A stretch of 64,000 bases of DNA, taken from contig KL647305.1 in assembly GCA_000727475.1 (NCBI GenBank), forward strand, positions 984,856-1,048,855, given 5' to 3'. Within the stretch, counting starts at the first letter, position 1, and the number at the start of each line of letters is the position of its first letter. This DNA is from Sarcocystis neurona (lineage: Eukaryota > Apicomplexa > Conoidasida > Eucoccidiorida > Sarcocystidae). This document shows positions 11,550 through 23,770 of the stretch, one piece after another. The notes beneath the pieces are model-generated. The model saw only the letters and a list, made by a program, of their open reading frames with translations. It was not told where the DNA came from and did not search any database. The position numbers and the translations under genes are program-made.

Positions 11550-13670
11550 CTACGTTTTAGTGGTTGCCGTCTTGTTACTCTGTGAAGAAAAAAGACTTGC
11601 TGTCAGGCAGAGACCTATGTTGACCGGCGGTATCCACAAAAGAGAAAACAACCAGCACTCCAGTGTGCTTCTTCCCTCAGCGTCCAAAACGGTGTTAGAG
11701 AACACTGGAAAAAGCTTCGCTGCAGTTCTCCGCAACCTTTCTGCTTCAAATTCCCTTCCTTCCCACTTAGTAAGGAGGAAACTGTATTGCAGTATTGCCG
11801 ACGCGTACTCAAATCGCTCCGCAAACGTTAGAAGATAACCATTCAACGCCAGTGTTTCACGTTTCTCGTCATCCTGCCTGGGTTGCTGATACGCTGGTTC
11901 CAGAGGGGCAGTGAACGGAGCTTGTTTCCTTGACTGAGATAGCCTCTCAGCTGCTTCTATTAAAGATTCCATCTGTAGATCAGTGGCTGCGGCAAATTCA
12001 TTTAAGGCAGAGCGAAACAGACCTTCACTGACTACAGCGTCGCCGGCGCAACAGAACGAGGCTGCGAGAGTTGCAAGAAGTCCACCTTTCATATTCCTAG
12101 ACTCCACCTCAGCATACTGTTTACAAAGTGTTAAACCTTTCTTCAAAGCTGCTTGCCCAACTGAAAAAACATCTTTGCTGTCCACGCTACCAGCGAATCT
12201 TACAAGCTGAGATTCGTAATTCTCTTTTGCAGATAAGCGGAGTAGACACGATCCAACACCTCTGTAAAGTTGAACTAAACCCACTACGACTTGCTGAGCG
12301 TATGCTTTTTCTATAATGGCCCCGCAAAGAGTGCCTGTCTCGGGAGTTTTCCATCGGACCTCGGCTGTTCCAGTTTCGTGCCGTTGTTGACATGGTGCAG
12401 AAGCGTCTTCGCCGGAAATAGTATCGAAGCTGAGAAACGGGTGACCTTTTTGCTTCTGGCTTTCAAGGCCCTCCATCACTGCTGCTGCCTGAGTCAACAA
12501 TTTCTCAGCAGTAGGAAGATAAAAATGGGTGAGCTTCTCCCGTTGGTTCCCTGTAACGCGGCGACTTGATACAGTCGAATCTAAAAACGTGTATATTTGG
12601 AGTACGAAGATATTATACGACTCGATGAGATTCAGGAATTCGTATAGAACACCCTGCACCTCCTGCGGGGGGCAGTTGCGTTTTTTCTCAACGTTCGATG
12701 GAGGTGGGCCTGCATTGGCAAGACTTTCCACGAGGATTCGAAGCTCCCACAGACAGATACATTCCCTTCGTTGACAAGGCACCACTTCCGCCTTATGCGT
12801 ACGCATGGCAGAACCTAAGCAGAGTTTCAACATTTGCACAGGGAATAATGTTCCTTTGTTCTCTGGTAGCGTGGTCCTATTTGTTTCTTTTTTGCGGGCA
12901 GCCGCGGAGTCACACATTTCCTCTATATGCCTTTGTTGCTTCTGTGCCTCGAGTTCAAAAGATGCTGAAGTTGCGACCATTGTTGCAAAAGCTCTATATG
13001 CTTCGGAACACGTTAATGGGTCAATGATTGAGTGTTTATCCAGCATGATTTGTGTTGCCATTTCCTTACTGACCTTTTCTGCTTGTTCGTATGCGCCTTG
13101 GCGAAACAGGGCCACAGCCAGGCAACCACGTACCAGCAGCTGAGTGTCTACCCCCGCACTTTGTCTAGGTTGCTTAATCTGCCGAACTAACTCGTACAAC
13201 CTGCTGAACTGCTGACTGCTTTCAAGGAATTGGCCTTTTTCGAATGCCTTCAGACCGGAAGAGAACTCCCGAAAACCCGACAGTTCATGATTTGCAAAAT
13301 ACTCAGCGACTGACGTAGCCGAGGAGAACAATCGTGCTTGCAAGCCCTTGCCCAGGTAGCTCGCAGATAGATGCGGCTCAGGCCTACAGAAAAGGTATGA
13401 GAAATGAACTAACATCGGCACTCTTGAAATACAGGAATATCTAATAAATGTTTGTGCATTACCAATACGGAGTAGTTGAGCAATACGGTACGACGAGTGC
13501 ATCGGAGGCAGTGGTGTACGCAGAGATGCAGAACTAAAAGGATGCCTGTTAAGGATTTTTTTCGCCGGCCTATATATGACCCAGAAGGGAATTTGTCCTT
13601 CCACGTTTACCAGTGCACGGGACCAAAGATCCATGGTTTCACAGGCAACCTTCGTCGGAAACGCAGCCAC
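11550..13670 (-). CDS. TPR-like helical repeat protein, possibly mitochondrial, single exon
   Basis: A continuous minus-strand frame of 706 codons. The first ~120 residues are rich in Arg, Ser, Leu and aromatic residues with almost no acidic residues, as in mitochondrial leaders. Then come helical pairs resembling tetratricopeptide repeats: GLKAFEKGQFLESSQQF (~139-155) and CLAVALFRQGAYEQAEKV (~183-200), with similar Ala/Leu helices in the C-terminal third (around GLFRSALNEFAAATDLQ and the segment starting NGYLLTFAERFEYASAIL). TPR folds are protein-interaction scaffolds. The true start is uncertain: Met at 13670 overlaps the end of another possible gene, and later Met codons (for example in PPMHSSYRIAQ) are equally good. 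An apparent intron near 13388-13466 was tested and breaks the frame, so none is proposed. The exact family is not recognised. Confidence 0.72.
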   Translation of the reverse strand: MAAFPTKVACETMDLWSRALVNVEGQIPFWVIYRPAKKILNRHPFSSASLRTPLPPMHSSYRIAQLLRIGNAQTFIRYSCISRVPMLVHFSYLFCRPEPHLSASYLGKGLQARLFSSATSVAEYFANHELSGFREFSSGLKAFEKGQFLESSQQFSRLYELVRQIKQPRQSAGVDTQLLVRGCLAVALFRQGAYEQAEKVSKEMATQIMLDKHSIIDPLTCSEAYRAFATMVATSASFELEAQKQQRHIEEMCDSAAARKKETNRTTLPENKGTLFPVQMLKLCLGSAMRTHKAEVVPCQRRECICLWELRILVESLANAGPPPSNVEKKRNCPPQEVQGVLYEFLNLIESYNIFVLQIYTFLDSTVSSRRVTGNQREKLTHFYLPTAEKLLTQAAAVMEGLESQKQKGHPFLSFDTISGEDASAPCQQRHETGTAEVRWKTPETGTLCGAIIEKAYAQQVVVGLVQLYRGVGSCLLRLSAKENYESQLVRFAGSVDSKDVFSVGQAALKKGLTLCKQYAEVESRNMKGGLLATLAASFCCAGDAVVSEGLFRSALNEFAAATDLQMESLIEAAERLSQSRKQAPFTAPLEPAYQQPRQDDEKRETLALNGYLLTFAERFEYASAILQYSFLLTKWEGREFEAERLRRTAAKLFPVFSNTVLDAEGRSTLECWLFSLLWIPPVNIGLCLTASLFSSQSNKTATTKT

Positions 13671-14303
13671 AAAATATTAAGGCTAGGGACCAGCTTGCCG
13701 CTGCTGGGTGTCTTCCTCCACCCAGCTCGTACGTTGTGCTCCTTATGCTACATGCCGGGTCAGGTGGAGTCGAAGGTGCGGTCTGAGAGATCCCTGACTT
13801 TATCTTTGTGGGGTTAAAGTACCTTCCAGAAACTGCTAAAAAAGCATGAGGGTGCTCGAGTTCCACGCACGCAATTTTGGAGTCGGATTTGGGCTCGAAG
13901 GGGACGGTGACACCATTGGAGAGACTACGGCTGCAATCCCGGTAGAAACCTATGTTCTCTGACTCCCCGCCTACGCAATTGTGAGGCGTGAATACGTCTT
14001 TCGCTCCGCGCAGGAGCAGTCTACACTTTCCGTATCTTCCTGTATACTGTGTATAGCTCGAAGTCAAAAGTTCGCGAAGACCAGGGAATTCTCGCGTCCA
14101 CGTCTGTCAGACACGCAGCGGATAAAACCGAGAAACGAAAGCGCCTGGTTTGATAGTCGCGCGACTTGACGAGCACACCCGTAGCAACGCTAAGAAGAAT
14201 TGCTCCGTCTCCTGTAAAATGGCCGTTACTCACAATGCAGTCCGAGATCTCACGCCACGCTGTGGGCATGCATCGCTCGCTGGAGGCGTCGCAAGAACAG
14301 CAG
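13639..14303 (-). CDS. Tentative 3' exons of a Cys-containing hypothetical gene
   Basis: Exon A 14303-14234 (acceptor GTGCCCAG, excellent donor GTGAGT) encodes CCSCDASSERCMPTAW and WREISDCI. Exon B 14103-13639 (acceptor CTGACAG, stop at 13639) encodes 154 residues including FTPHNC, GFYRDCSRSLSNGVTVPFEP and KIACVELEHPHAF. The join is phase 0 across a 130-nt intron. Both exons have natural amino-acid composition and a fair number of cysteines, suggesting an exported protein. Upstream exons toward 14.5-15.8 kb were not settled. The end overlaps the first possible Met of the neighbouring same-strand TPR gene by ~30 bp, so at least one boundary is wrong. Confidence 0.32.
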
Positions 14304-16637
14304 CTGGGCACGCAGCGGAAGTATGTGTGTAGCGTTGATCGGAGGCGTCAGCTGCAACTTCCAGATGAGTAACTCACACACCTTGTGAGGCGCATCTCGG
14401 CAGGGTACAGTAAGGAACTCTTAGAGTTCTGTCCTGCCCACCCATGGACCCGAGCTTGCATGTGACCGTACGCGTACATGTATGTATGTAGGGATGTACG
14501 TATCTATGTATGTATGTATGTATGCACGTATGTGTGTAAATATGTAAGCAGCAGGCAGGGAATATGCATCCCGAGAGTGCGAAGTCGTCCTATCATCACA
14601 AGGAGTAAACGCAGCAACCGCAGCACACCAGCGGAAACGGCGTTGAGATAAACAGGATGTCGTGACCTACAGCAGTACGATTTTGTCAGCTCAGCCAACA
14701 GGGCTGCAGGTGGTCCACTGTAGTAAAAGCGAGTTCGGCATGAGGCTTCCCCTCAACGGGAACTGATCTGACGTGTTGATGCACCCACAGTTTTGATAAC
14801 TCCTGTGCACAAAGTTTTTAAAGGAGGGAACGATTGGAGTCATCCAGAATACCGGAAATCTTGATCGACAGCAAAAACTCCGCAGGCTGCTGTTGCCGCC
14901 GAAGCAAAAGGCTGCACTCAGTGGCGCCTTTACTTGTGGGATAGACGTGTTTACGCAGGTAACACTTTTGTGCGCATATGCTGGCGGGGCGTTCCTATTA
15001 TACGTTTCCACAGTGGGCGTAGTGGTTGAGGCAACAGTACCAGCAGCTACCCGATTAATGATAGCTGCGCGAACCACGAGCAGCAACACCGGCCGTGTTC
15101 TGCAGCACTGGCGGCAGCACCCGCAAATCCATGCCCCTACAAGAGAAATTTCGCCAGTAGAACTGGTGGATAGCTGTTGCATGTTTAGTATAGGTAGACT
15201 TTTTTTTATATGTAGGATGGTAGCCGCCGAAGCCCATATCTGTTCTCTCGCGGGACGACAAGCGCACACCAAGCTTATGTACCTGTGCACATCGTATTAA
15301 TTGTGTCCTCTTCACGGACCAGTGGAGAGAGGAAGCCGAAAACACGAATGCTGCTTTGTAAATGTTGAAAAATTCTTTTATCTGATAGAGAGATTTTACC
15401 CATAGTAAGCATGGAACTAATTTCTCCACCAGCAGCTACGGGAACATGCGTTTTAAGTCTTGACGCAGGGTGAGATGTCACACCTGCTTTGTTTAGAGAA
15501 GACGTCTGCAGGCAGCAGATGTGGGCTACCGATAGGCTAGTATTTCCAGTAATTATACATTTTTCGCCGATCGATATTGGAGAACGCACCAGGAGGCGCA
15601 GCAGGTCCACTGAGGAAATCTGATGCCCGTAGCAAATTCCGTCGACCGACCGCCGAATAAGCCACTGCCAGCGGGAAGACCCGGGTGCGCGTCGCCACAT
15701 ACGCAGTCACGGTTCTGAAGCAGATAGACTCAATGCAGCATTGAAGAAGTCCTGCCACCAACAAACGGTCTACGCCCAACGATGCACGTGCGTATTCAGC
15801 ACTACCGTGGCAGAACTCAGATCACCGAGCTCCGTCGTGTTTCTTTACATCTAAAGGGGCAAGGATTATCACAGTCATCTGATTTGATCCTCACCCTAAT
15901 GCAGGTGCGCATTTTCTAGAGGAGTTGAGACCGCCGAGGTGACTCGGTGGGACGTTGCTTTGAGAGAAGTACCGTCCACGTTTCCACACACAGCATCATC
16001 CTGATCTCAGACAGGGACGCGCCGCATACACAATCGGAAATGTGTGTACGTGGGTAGTTGGGCGACTCGTGAGTCGGTGCGGACACGCTCCAACAATGCC
16101 GTAATTTGTGACTAATGCGTCGCTTTTGAGCGTGGGTTTTGTGTTCCAGTTATATGTGTGTATATGCATGTATCGTTAATACAGGTGGGCAGAAATGTGT
16201 TCGTGCTCTCTAACGTGCTTCGACGGCAATGTTATGTGCACGCGTAAACGTACATGTGCGTCGGTAGGTAAACGCATTTACCAGAAACTTGTGCGGAAGA
16301 TGATCCCGCAAGGAGGTATTGCACGCTACACACTTCAAGTATACATATGTACACCCAAAAAGGGAAATCTGCAGATAGACAAAAGAAGTCCTGCTCCACG
16401 CAGATATGCCACGCCATACTCACGTGTAACCGCTCGTCTGTTACCTTAGTGCTAACGTGTCGCGGTCATGTACACACCTTTGAGTGCATGTGCTTTTACG
16501 TGTGAGCGGTTTATAGTTTCGTCTGTTCAATGGAAGCGATGCCTGTTTGCGTGCTTCTCTCTCGTGCGTTCTTCGACCCCCCTGCTGCGGTCGCATGAAT
16601 GCCGCCCGTGGTGCAACATCGTACGCGCTACAACCAC

Positions 16638-16687
16638 AGACACACACACACACACACACAGAGGCGCGCCCATATATACATATATAC

Positions 16688-16727
<40 letters not shown>

Positions 16728-16729
16728 GT
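16638..16729. repeat. (CA)n plus (TA)n compound microsatellite
   Basis: A CA run at about 16638-16660, then alternating TA/CATA to about 16729. This is the longest of many TA tracts in the non-coding DNA. Others lie at about 4621-4651, 28317-28344, 38405-38442, 39748-39776, 45138-45161, 60694-60770, 63430-63458 and 63640-63668. Confidence 0.9.
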
Positions 16730-18147
16730 TCAGTCCCCACTATATTGTGTGATATGTACACGTATCACGGAGTAGCGCACAAGCTGCCCACATACACAAG
16801 CCGATGTAGTGACGCCCCTTAGGGGTTTAGAGTTACGTGCTTCGATGTGGGTACCCGTAGGCCCAAGGGTGCAATTGTGATTTGCACATCAGCAGATATG
16901 TGTGTATGTGCGTCTCTGTGGTGCTTTCCACACAGAAAATGAGGTGCCACCGAAACGTGCAGGGATCCGGAAGCTGAACGTCTCCTCCGTCCGGCGATCC
17001 ACTGCATGCGCATGTACATACATATTTATCCATGTCCACATCTAGATAGACACACGTGCTGTGAAAAATATCTGTCTCTGGATGTCGACAGGGGCGTCTC
17101 TTACGCGCTATACACGTACGACACATAGACACTGTATTTTACGCAAGTTCAAGTTCGTGTGAGTCTAGGTCCTGCTCTCGTCTTCTTTTCAAACATGTAT
17201 GTATGTTTGTCTAGCTGATTATCTGTGTCCATGCTGCGCCTTTCACTTCGCTATCACGTATCCCGGTAATAATCGTTTATTGGAATTATAACAGGGATAC
17301 GTGAATGCTCATGTTCGGATACAGCCACGCACTGAAATATACGGAAAGATACAATTCCACACTCCCGAGGGGAGGCTGCACCCATATGAAATCGATGCTG
17401 TTGGCCGCGCTCGTGGCGTAGAAACTATCGCAGCGTCTCCGGGAGTCGAGTAACAGCCGGCAGCTTGCCATTTCCGCTGTCTCAGCCACGCCATCTTTTG
17501 CATATGTATACGTGTACACGAGGACGCACGTGGACGCATATACACATATACACGTAAGTTTACATATGTGTAGGTGTGTGCCTGTATCCATACACCTACG
17601 TTGACGGAAAACATTACGAAAGCCGGCGAAATGAATGGGTGTAACCCACACGTGACTGGGTGTCGCGACGGCACCAGGTAAAAAACGGTGGTTCCTCCCA
17701 TCTATGGGCATACGTACCAGGAGACACGCAGAAATATGCCACTACACTCACCGTTGTATCTGCTGTAGATGCACACGATGTAACCACGTACACGCACATT
17801 GTTGCCCTTGCAAACCAACCGGTAGTCTGGACCCACTCCCGTAAGAAACCGTGAAAATGTTGGTCTTACACTCCCGGCCAACTCCAGTTCACCAACACTG
17901 GCCATACCGCATAGATTGTCCACTTACATGCGGATGTAAATACATATACATGCTGTATTTATGCACGTTTGTATACAACCTTTGTACCTATGCCTTTGGA
18001 TACGGAAGAGATACATACACGCATACACGTGTGTAAATAAAATACACGTACGCTCCCGGAGGATCACTAAAACACATCCAGGTATATTCCTCCTTTCTCT
18101 TTGGCTCTGTCCTCCACTCTACTTCTATCCATTTATATGCATCTGTG

Positions 18148-18179
18148 GGAATTACGCTCTGTATACAGAGCGTAATTCC
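18148..18179. repeat. Perfect 32-bp palindrome without spacer
   Basis: The left arm GGAATTACGCTCTGTA is followed immediately by its exact reverse complement TACAGAGCGTAATTCC. Unlike the simple TA/AC palindromes common here, the arms are of mixed composition. It lies in a spacer with no assigned gene. It could extrude a cruciform, or encode a hairpin if transcribed. Confidence 0.95.
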
Positions 18180-19590
18180 GTGTTTTCGTGCCACAAGTGC
18201 GCCTTGTATAGTAGCCACAAACGTGCAGTAAAGGATACGTGCAAGAAGAAAATAAGTTAGAAAAGAGACTATTACTGCACGCAGACTGGATAAGTGCAAC
18301 GCACCGATGTGCGTAAACGTAGACTTACGCATTTCATGTAGAACTAGAAATATATACAGAATGCAGACATAGAACCGTTCACAACTTGCTACAAGCGTCC
18401 TTCCTTACGCGTATGTGCGCCTAAGCATTGTAATATCTAGCAAGGTAGCTTCGAGGACGCAGGCCACACACAGACAGAAGCACACACAACTCCTCATTTA
18501 GAGGTACATGTCCATGTATGCATCCTTCTCTCGTGGTTATAGATTTTGGAGTCCGAATGGAGAGCTACACATAAAACTTCTAAGTGTCCCATACACGCTC
18601 ATGCAACTCGCATGTGTACGTACGTCTGTATGTAGATGCGCTTCGTAATTTCATGTATAGGTACACGAGCGCCTGTAGGACTGTCCCGAACATGCAAGTG
18701 CAACTGAAAAAAAAATGCGGCACGGCCCGACAGCATCTGCGTCTATGCACTGTCGAGTAAGGCAGCCGTATACGGCAGTTTTAACGTATATCAGATGGAC
18801 GCTGGACTGTCTTGTGCAGAACAGCATTTTCACGTTGTACACGTGCACCTTTTCCATGCTACCCTCGCGTAATAACACTATGTTCATGATTTCTCTTTCT
18901 TCAGGTAAACGTCTTGCAGACTAGTCACTTTAGTGTGCTTCAAGAGGGCGCGTACATCGTGCAGGAGCTGTTTGTGTGAAAAGTGCGTCCACAGTTGATA
19001 CAAGCTCTCTTGTTTTGAACAGCTTTAGGAGATGTATCGTCGTTCTGCTGGACAGGTGGCTTTTCTGAGTTGTTCGAAAAACCCGTACACGCTGACCGTA
19101 GCTGTCGCTCAAAAAAGACATATTGCCATTGTATCGGGACAAGTCTCTGCTGCTGTGCTGCGGATGCCGTCAGTAATGCTGCTTTACCGTTCCTGGGGGT
19201 ACTTTGTCGCTGTTCCTGCTACCGCGTCCGCTACGGTGCTGGCTATGGTGCTGCTGCTGGCGTTGCTGCTGCTACGACAGTCCCTCTACTGCTGTTCTAT
19301 TGAATCTACCTCTCCTGTTACCGTCACTGATGTCGTTGCCTTGGCTCCGCTTGTAGTTATGTTGTCGCAGCACGTCCTGCCTCTGCCGCTGCTCCTGCTG
19401 CAGCCGCCGGGAGTATCACTACTGTGGTATGGCGGCTTCAAATTGCTTTGGCTACTGCTGCTTGTAGAACAGTGATGCTAAGATTGGAGCTGACAATCCT
19501 GTTCTGTCACTGGTTCTGTTACTCTACTGAGGGTGGTGACTTGTTGAGGCGGAGGTCTTGATAGACGTGGGATTTACCATTTCTGCGCTT

Positions 19591-22500
19591 TCATGCAGAA
19601 ACTCCGTGCTTCAAAGCATCCACTCTGTATTTGAAAACATTCCCTGAAGAGTGGTACCAGCGTATCAACCCCATATCAGTAGAAGAGTCTCCCCTGTCTG
19701 CATCATATCTAAAAGTACAGAAACTCGGACTTCGGATAGAGTCACCTGCTGTCCGCTTGTCGAGGAATAGCAGCACCGGTCTATTCACTGCAGCCTCCGC
19801 TAGTGTATCTTTTAAGATGTACACAGATAGATCTGTATGTGCATCCACATTGCTGGATATTTCACACGAAGAGCTAGATGAACGAAGGACATTGCACAGA
19901 TGTGTACAAATACAGGTTGTAGGGCAGAGAGGCATACAGCTGCTAGGAAACTACACAGGGGAACTCACACGCTTCTTGGCGGATGCGTATATGAGTAGAT
20001 AGAGAAATAGACAGAACAGTTACATCAGTACACAGGGGATAGGTAGATATGAAAAAGATAGGTAGGTAGCTACCAGATAGGTAGCCACGCCCGCTCCGCA
20101 TGGAACGCACGAAATTCAGCGGCATGAGTCCAACATGTGACACCTAGTGCTGCGTCTACTGGTCACGTCGCCGTCCTTGAAAGGCACCCAAACGGGCAAA
20201 CCGCTGACGTGGGCACACATAAACGTGGAAGTACTTACGCGCGCGTGTACGTGTGAATACATGTATGCACGTGGGGGTGTGCCCGCGTGCGCGTATATAG
20301 GCGTGTGTGTATCTGTACATGTACGTGTAAAATTACGTACGCATGCAGCGTTTGATCCAGACAACCACCGAAAACGTTTTGCACTTTCTGGGCCTGAAGA
20401 ATAATTATGTGAGAAGCCTTTGCTGTCTTTGCGGGTATCTCTGACCACATTTGTGCAGCTGCTGTTGCTATTGCCCCTGTCATGCCAGTGTCACCACCTA
20501 CGGTCTCACTCCTTCCTGTGCTGCCGCCTTTACCGCACTCGTACGCCTGTCGGCCTGTGCTTGTGCACATCCACATTCATGCACGGACATAAATGTGCAC
20601 ATATGTACGTGTAAGCGTATATTATGTATGTACGCGCATGGGTTTCCTTCTACACCTGTGTGCATGAATATATCTATATACGTACACATGGTAGTATTGA
20701 AACCAGTTCATGTATGCATGCGTGCGCGTGTGTTTGGCCTCAAGGATGTATGTGAGTCCACACAAGCGCGCGCGGGAATACATATCTCTACGCGTGTATC
20801 TCTATATGTGTGTATTTATGCGAAACACATGCACATGGGTGTATCGACGTATGTGTGTATACGCATAGAGGGACGGAGTGCTGAATCCAAATGAGTATGT
20901 CTGCAACCACGTGCACATATGCGGATTCGGGTTGAGACAACATGACAGTTTGCCCCATGTGGTGTGTATACGTATACATGAACACACGGGTTCGTACGTA
21001 TATTTACATGTACAGTTATTCTTTCGATATATATTTCGTTATACTCAATGATGTGGGTCTGAGCGTGCGCGATAGCTTCTAATCGATGCGCCAATCAATA
21101 GCAGCTGACGTTTTGTCAATCCGTCATGTCTTCAGCCGAGGTTTACAGGCTGCCCAGTCGGTGGGGAGTGTACGCCAGTAAAAAGAAATTTTTGAGTGTC
21201 GATTAAACGTCAGGGGTGCTCGCTTATCACTACGGAAGGCACATCAGCATTAGCAGCAGCCGCAGATGCACGCTCGAGGCAGCGGTCGCTGCACTAACAT
21301 CCGCGGCAGCAATACCAGCGGTAGCCACAAAAGCGCCGCAACAGGTATCTCCGGACGGCCGCTACGCAGACTGACTCATTTACACAAAACGAGCGTTCTC
21401 CCTGTCCTTCCACTCATTTTTGTCTTCTGTATATGTGTCGTTGCGCAGGTCTGCTGAACTGTCGACGCTTTCCCTCCAATGCTGTAAAGGGTGTCTCACT
21501 CAGACGATTGCCAGCCGGTAGACGCAGCGTAGGTGTCTGACGCCAGCGGCGGCAGCAACTGCTGCAGCACCAGCGCCAGCAGGCGCGGCGGCTGCCTCGT
21601 GGAGTTTTGTGCATACATGTCCGTCCAGTCTGCAACCACCCACGATACTCTCGTAATCAAAAATCACCTTCTTACCTTCTGCTTCCGTACGTCTCAACGT
21701 TAAGGTGCTGGACCACGAATTGCGGCACTGCAACCAAACTGCGGTAGACACGCTTCTTGAATCAAAGGAACCACCAGAGAAAGCCGCCACCGACTCAGAA
21801 GACTCCTGCATCTCTTGTGGTGCCTCTGGGGAGGCTACCTAATAGAGGCCCACGACTCTTCATCCTCGCGTCTGTATATGTATGTACGTGTGTAAAAACT
21901 CAATCGTAGTGAACGCGTAGGAGGCAAGTAGAAAAACTCTTCGGTCACGTCCTGCGCAGTCAGAACAAGCATAGAAAGGCTCTGCTTCATGCTCGTAGAC
22001 ACGTGTATAGAGCCACGCTTTGGTAGGTAATTTTGTGTAGGTGTATACCTCTGTATGGATGGGTGTTCTGCCGCTCAAGGAGAGGAGGCGCTTTGACGCC
22101 TACGCAAAGACGACTAACCGTGCGTAGCGTAGCATATCTTTGGAGGCGAGGGTGCTCGGGCTGACGGACAGCTTTCGTGAAGAAAAAGAATCAGTACTGT
22201 CTCGCGAGCAACTGAGGTCGACTGACAGCAGCTTACAACTCTGCTCGCGTTAGCAGTGGCAGCTCTGGTTCCGGCACGCAATATAAGAACAAACATCAAG
22301 GTTTTTCTCTTGGTATTGGGCTCACTCGATAGGGTGCTGCACCGATACATCTGACCGAATCTAGTAGGCAAAAACCTCTCTTTCAGTAAAAAAACGGACA
22401 TATGTATACATACGTAGTTGCGGAGACTTGTTCAAAACTCCTGCAGACAGGCACACTCGCACACATGGGCACACATCTGTGCCCTCTTCTCTCGTATACG

Positions 22501-23339
22501 AGCACGGATGCAGCCCAGGCATCGAGTCCGTACTCTCCATACTTGCATACTCTTCTGCCAGGGCTTTAGAGAGGCATGCGTCCGTAGTTGCTGCAAAGGC
22601 ACACGGAGAACGAGTATTTGAGGGACGGGACAAACTGCTCATTTACTATGTCACTTCCAAGATACCACTTTCCCCTCAGTTATTCACTATGCACAACGAG
22701 GTTGCACCTCCCCCCTCCGAAGCCAGCAGTGCACCTCAAAACTTAACATCAGTGTACAAATATATGCCTGTATACAGGTATACAGTGGGAATACGTATAC
22801 TTGCGTCGAAAGTTACAGACACAACTGTGGATTCGCTTCGAAATGGGATAGAGGACATAACGTTGCCGCGCTGTATGTGTCTATTTGCACTCCACTATTT
22901 TTGTGTCACACGCACGTACGTCGATCTGATGATGATTCGTGCGCTAGCGAATACGTGTGTGCTGGCTAGGAGCTACACGTGCACCAAAAGAACAATCCAC
23001 CATTCAGTCGAACACCTGCTGGACAAGAAGCGTTGTGCCCGACCCACGCTGGATCGCCCCCCTTCGTAGAAAGGATATACTGGAGCAAGAGTGACACTTT
23101 ATCTGCAGGCCACGCCACGATGTCCACCGGCAGAGGAGACGCTGTCTCTGGGGGAAAGAAGTAGTAGGACTATTTTGCAATTGAATCAAACATTACCACA
23201 GCCGAATTGAAACAGGGAAGAAGAGTATCTAACCCGCGAATGGAAGTGTCAGTGATACTGAGAAGAAGAGCGCCTCACTTTTCTCTGAGAGCACAGAGGT
23301 AGAAAACCAAACTCGATCCCCCGCTGCACTACGTCGCAT
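19591..23339 (-). CDS. Seven-exon hypothetical gene of unknown function (model by eye)
   Basis: Exons on the minus strand: 23339-23279, 23147-23016, 22590-22475, 21951-21888, 21825-21676, 20554-20341 and 19873-19591. The sum is 1020 nt, 339 residues plus stop. All joins are GT-AG with donors GTGAGG, GTGTTC, GTGTGC, GTACAT, GTAAGA and GTACGT, and several acceptors have strong pyrimidine tracts (for example CTTTCCCCCAG and GTGCCTTTGCAG). The phases agree at every join. The product starts MRRSAAGDRVWFSTSVLSEK and includes LPVDIVAWPADKVSLLLQYI, DVTEEFFYLPPTRSLRLSFY, QAYECGKGGSTGRSETVGG and, near the end, DLSVYILKDTLAEAAV. The start codon lies 431 bp from the divergent LMF start. No domain is recognised. 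Individual exons were chosen partly because they fit, so the whole model is a hypothesis. Introns 3 and 4 in particular could be drawn differently, and a plus-strand frame also crosses the last exon. Confidence 0.45.
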
Positions 23340-23770
23340 TTGCCAGTCCTATGGAGGTGGTTAACGAAAAACAGGAACCTTCTGAAGAAACACAAGCCAC
23401 CGACACGTTAGTGGCAAGGGAGAGAAAGAGACCTCTCTAACGGACCGCAGCCTTCCTCAGCAAATAAGGATGCGCAGAAGGCAGGAAGGATAGTGTCTCT
23501 TATGAACAAAAGCAGGGCTGAACTAATCTCCTGTGTTGACATACGGGACGCATGTAGAGAAGTCCATGCGCGGGTGCTTTTCCAACGTGTTTATACACTC
23601 GTGTGTATTCGTTTCTACATGTGTGCGCACACACACGTATACACGTGTGGATGCAACCGTTGCACTAGGTGTCGTTGCCACTGTGTAACTGCGAAGATCA
23701 AGAACGTAGAGGTCATTTTTGCTTCTTTCTTGGAGTGAACCGCTACTTTTCCCACGTGGCACACACCTCG
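23340..23770. promoter_or_regulatory. Probable divergent promoter region
   Basis: If the minus-strand gene starts at 23339 and the LMF gene at 23771, this 431-bp stretch holds both promoters and 5' untranslated regions. No TATA box or known coccidian motif is evident. A short plus-strand frame from an ATG at about 23352 (MEVVNEKQEPSEETQATDT) looks protein-like; it could be an alternative first exon or an upstream open frame. Confidence 0.35.

Larger units (their letters stand above)
14304..19590. other. Repeat-rich spacer, no gene assigned
   Basis: It holds TATG repeats (about 14480-14530), a CA tract followed by a long TA tract (about 16638-16729), a CTG-rich block (about 19140-19460) and the 32-bp palindrome at 18148-18179. 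Minus-strand frames at about 15275-15700 and 14691-15290 are long and could hold exons of the tentative gene ending at 13639. Their composition is ambiguous and no domain is recognisable. Confidence 0.45.

Noticed and set aside
13388..13466. Possible intron near the 5' end of the TPR gene (GTAATG ... TTTCTGTAG)
   Set aside because: Removing it shifts the frame, whereas reading through keeps one open frame.
22428..23069. 213-codon plus-strand open frame
   Set aside because: It overlaps better-spliced minus-strand exons, shows no domain, and its second half is Cys/Thr-rich repeat translation. A frame this long is possible by chance in 64 kb.
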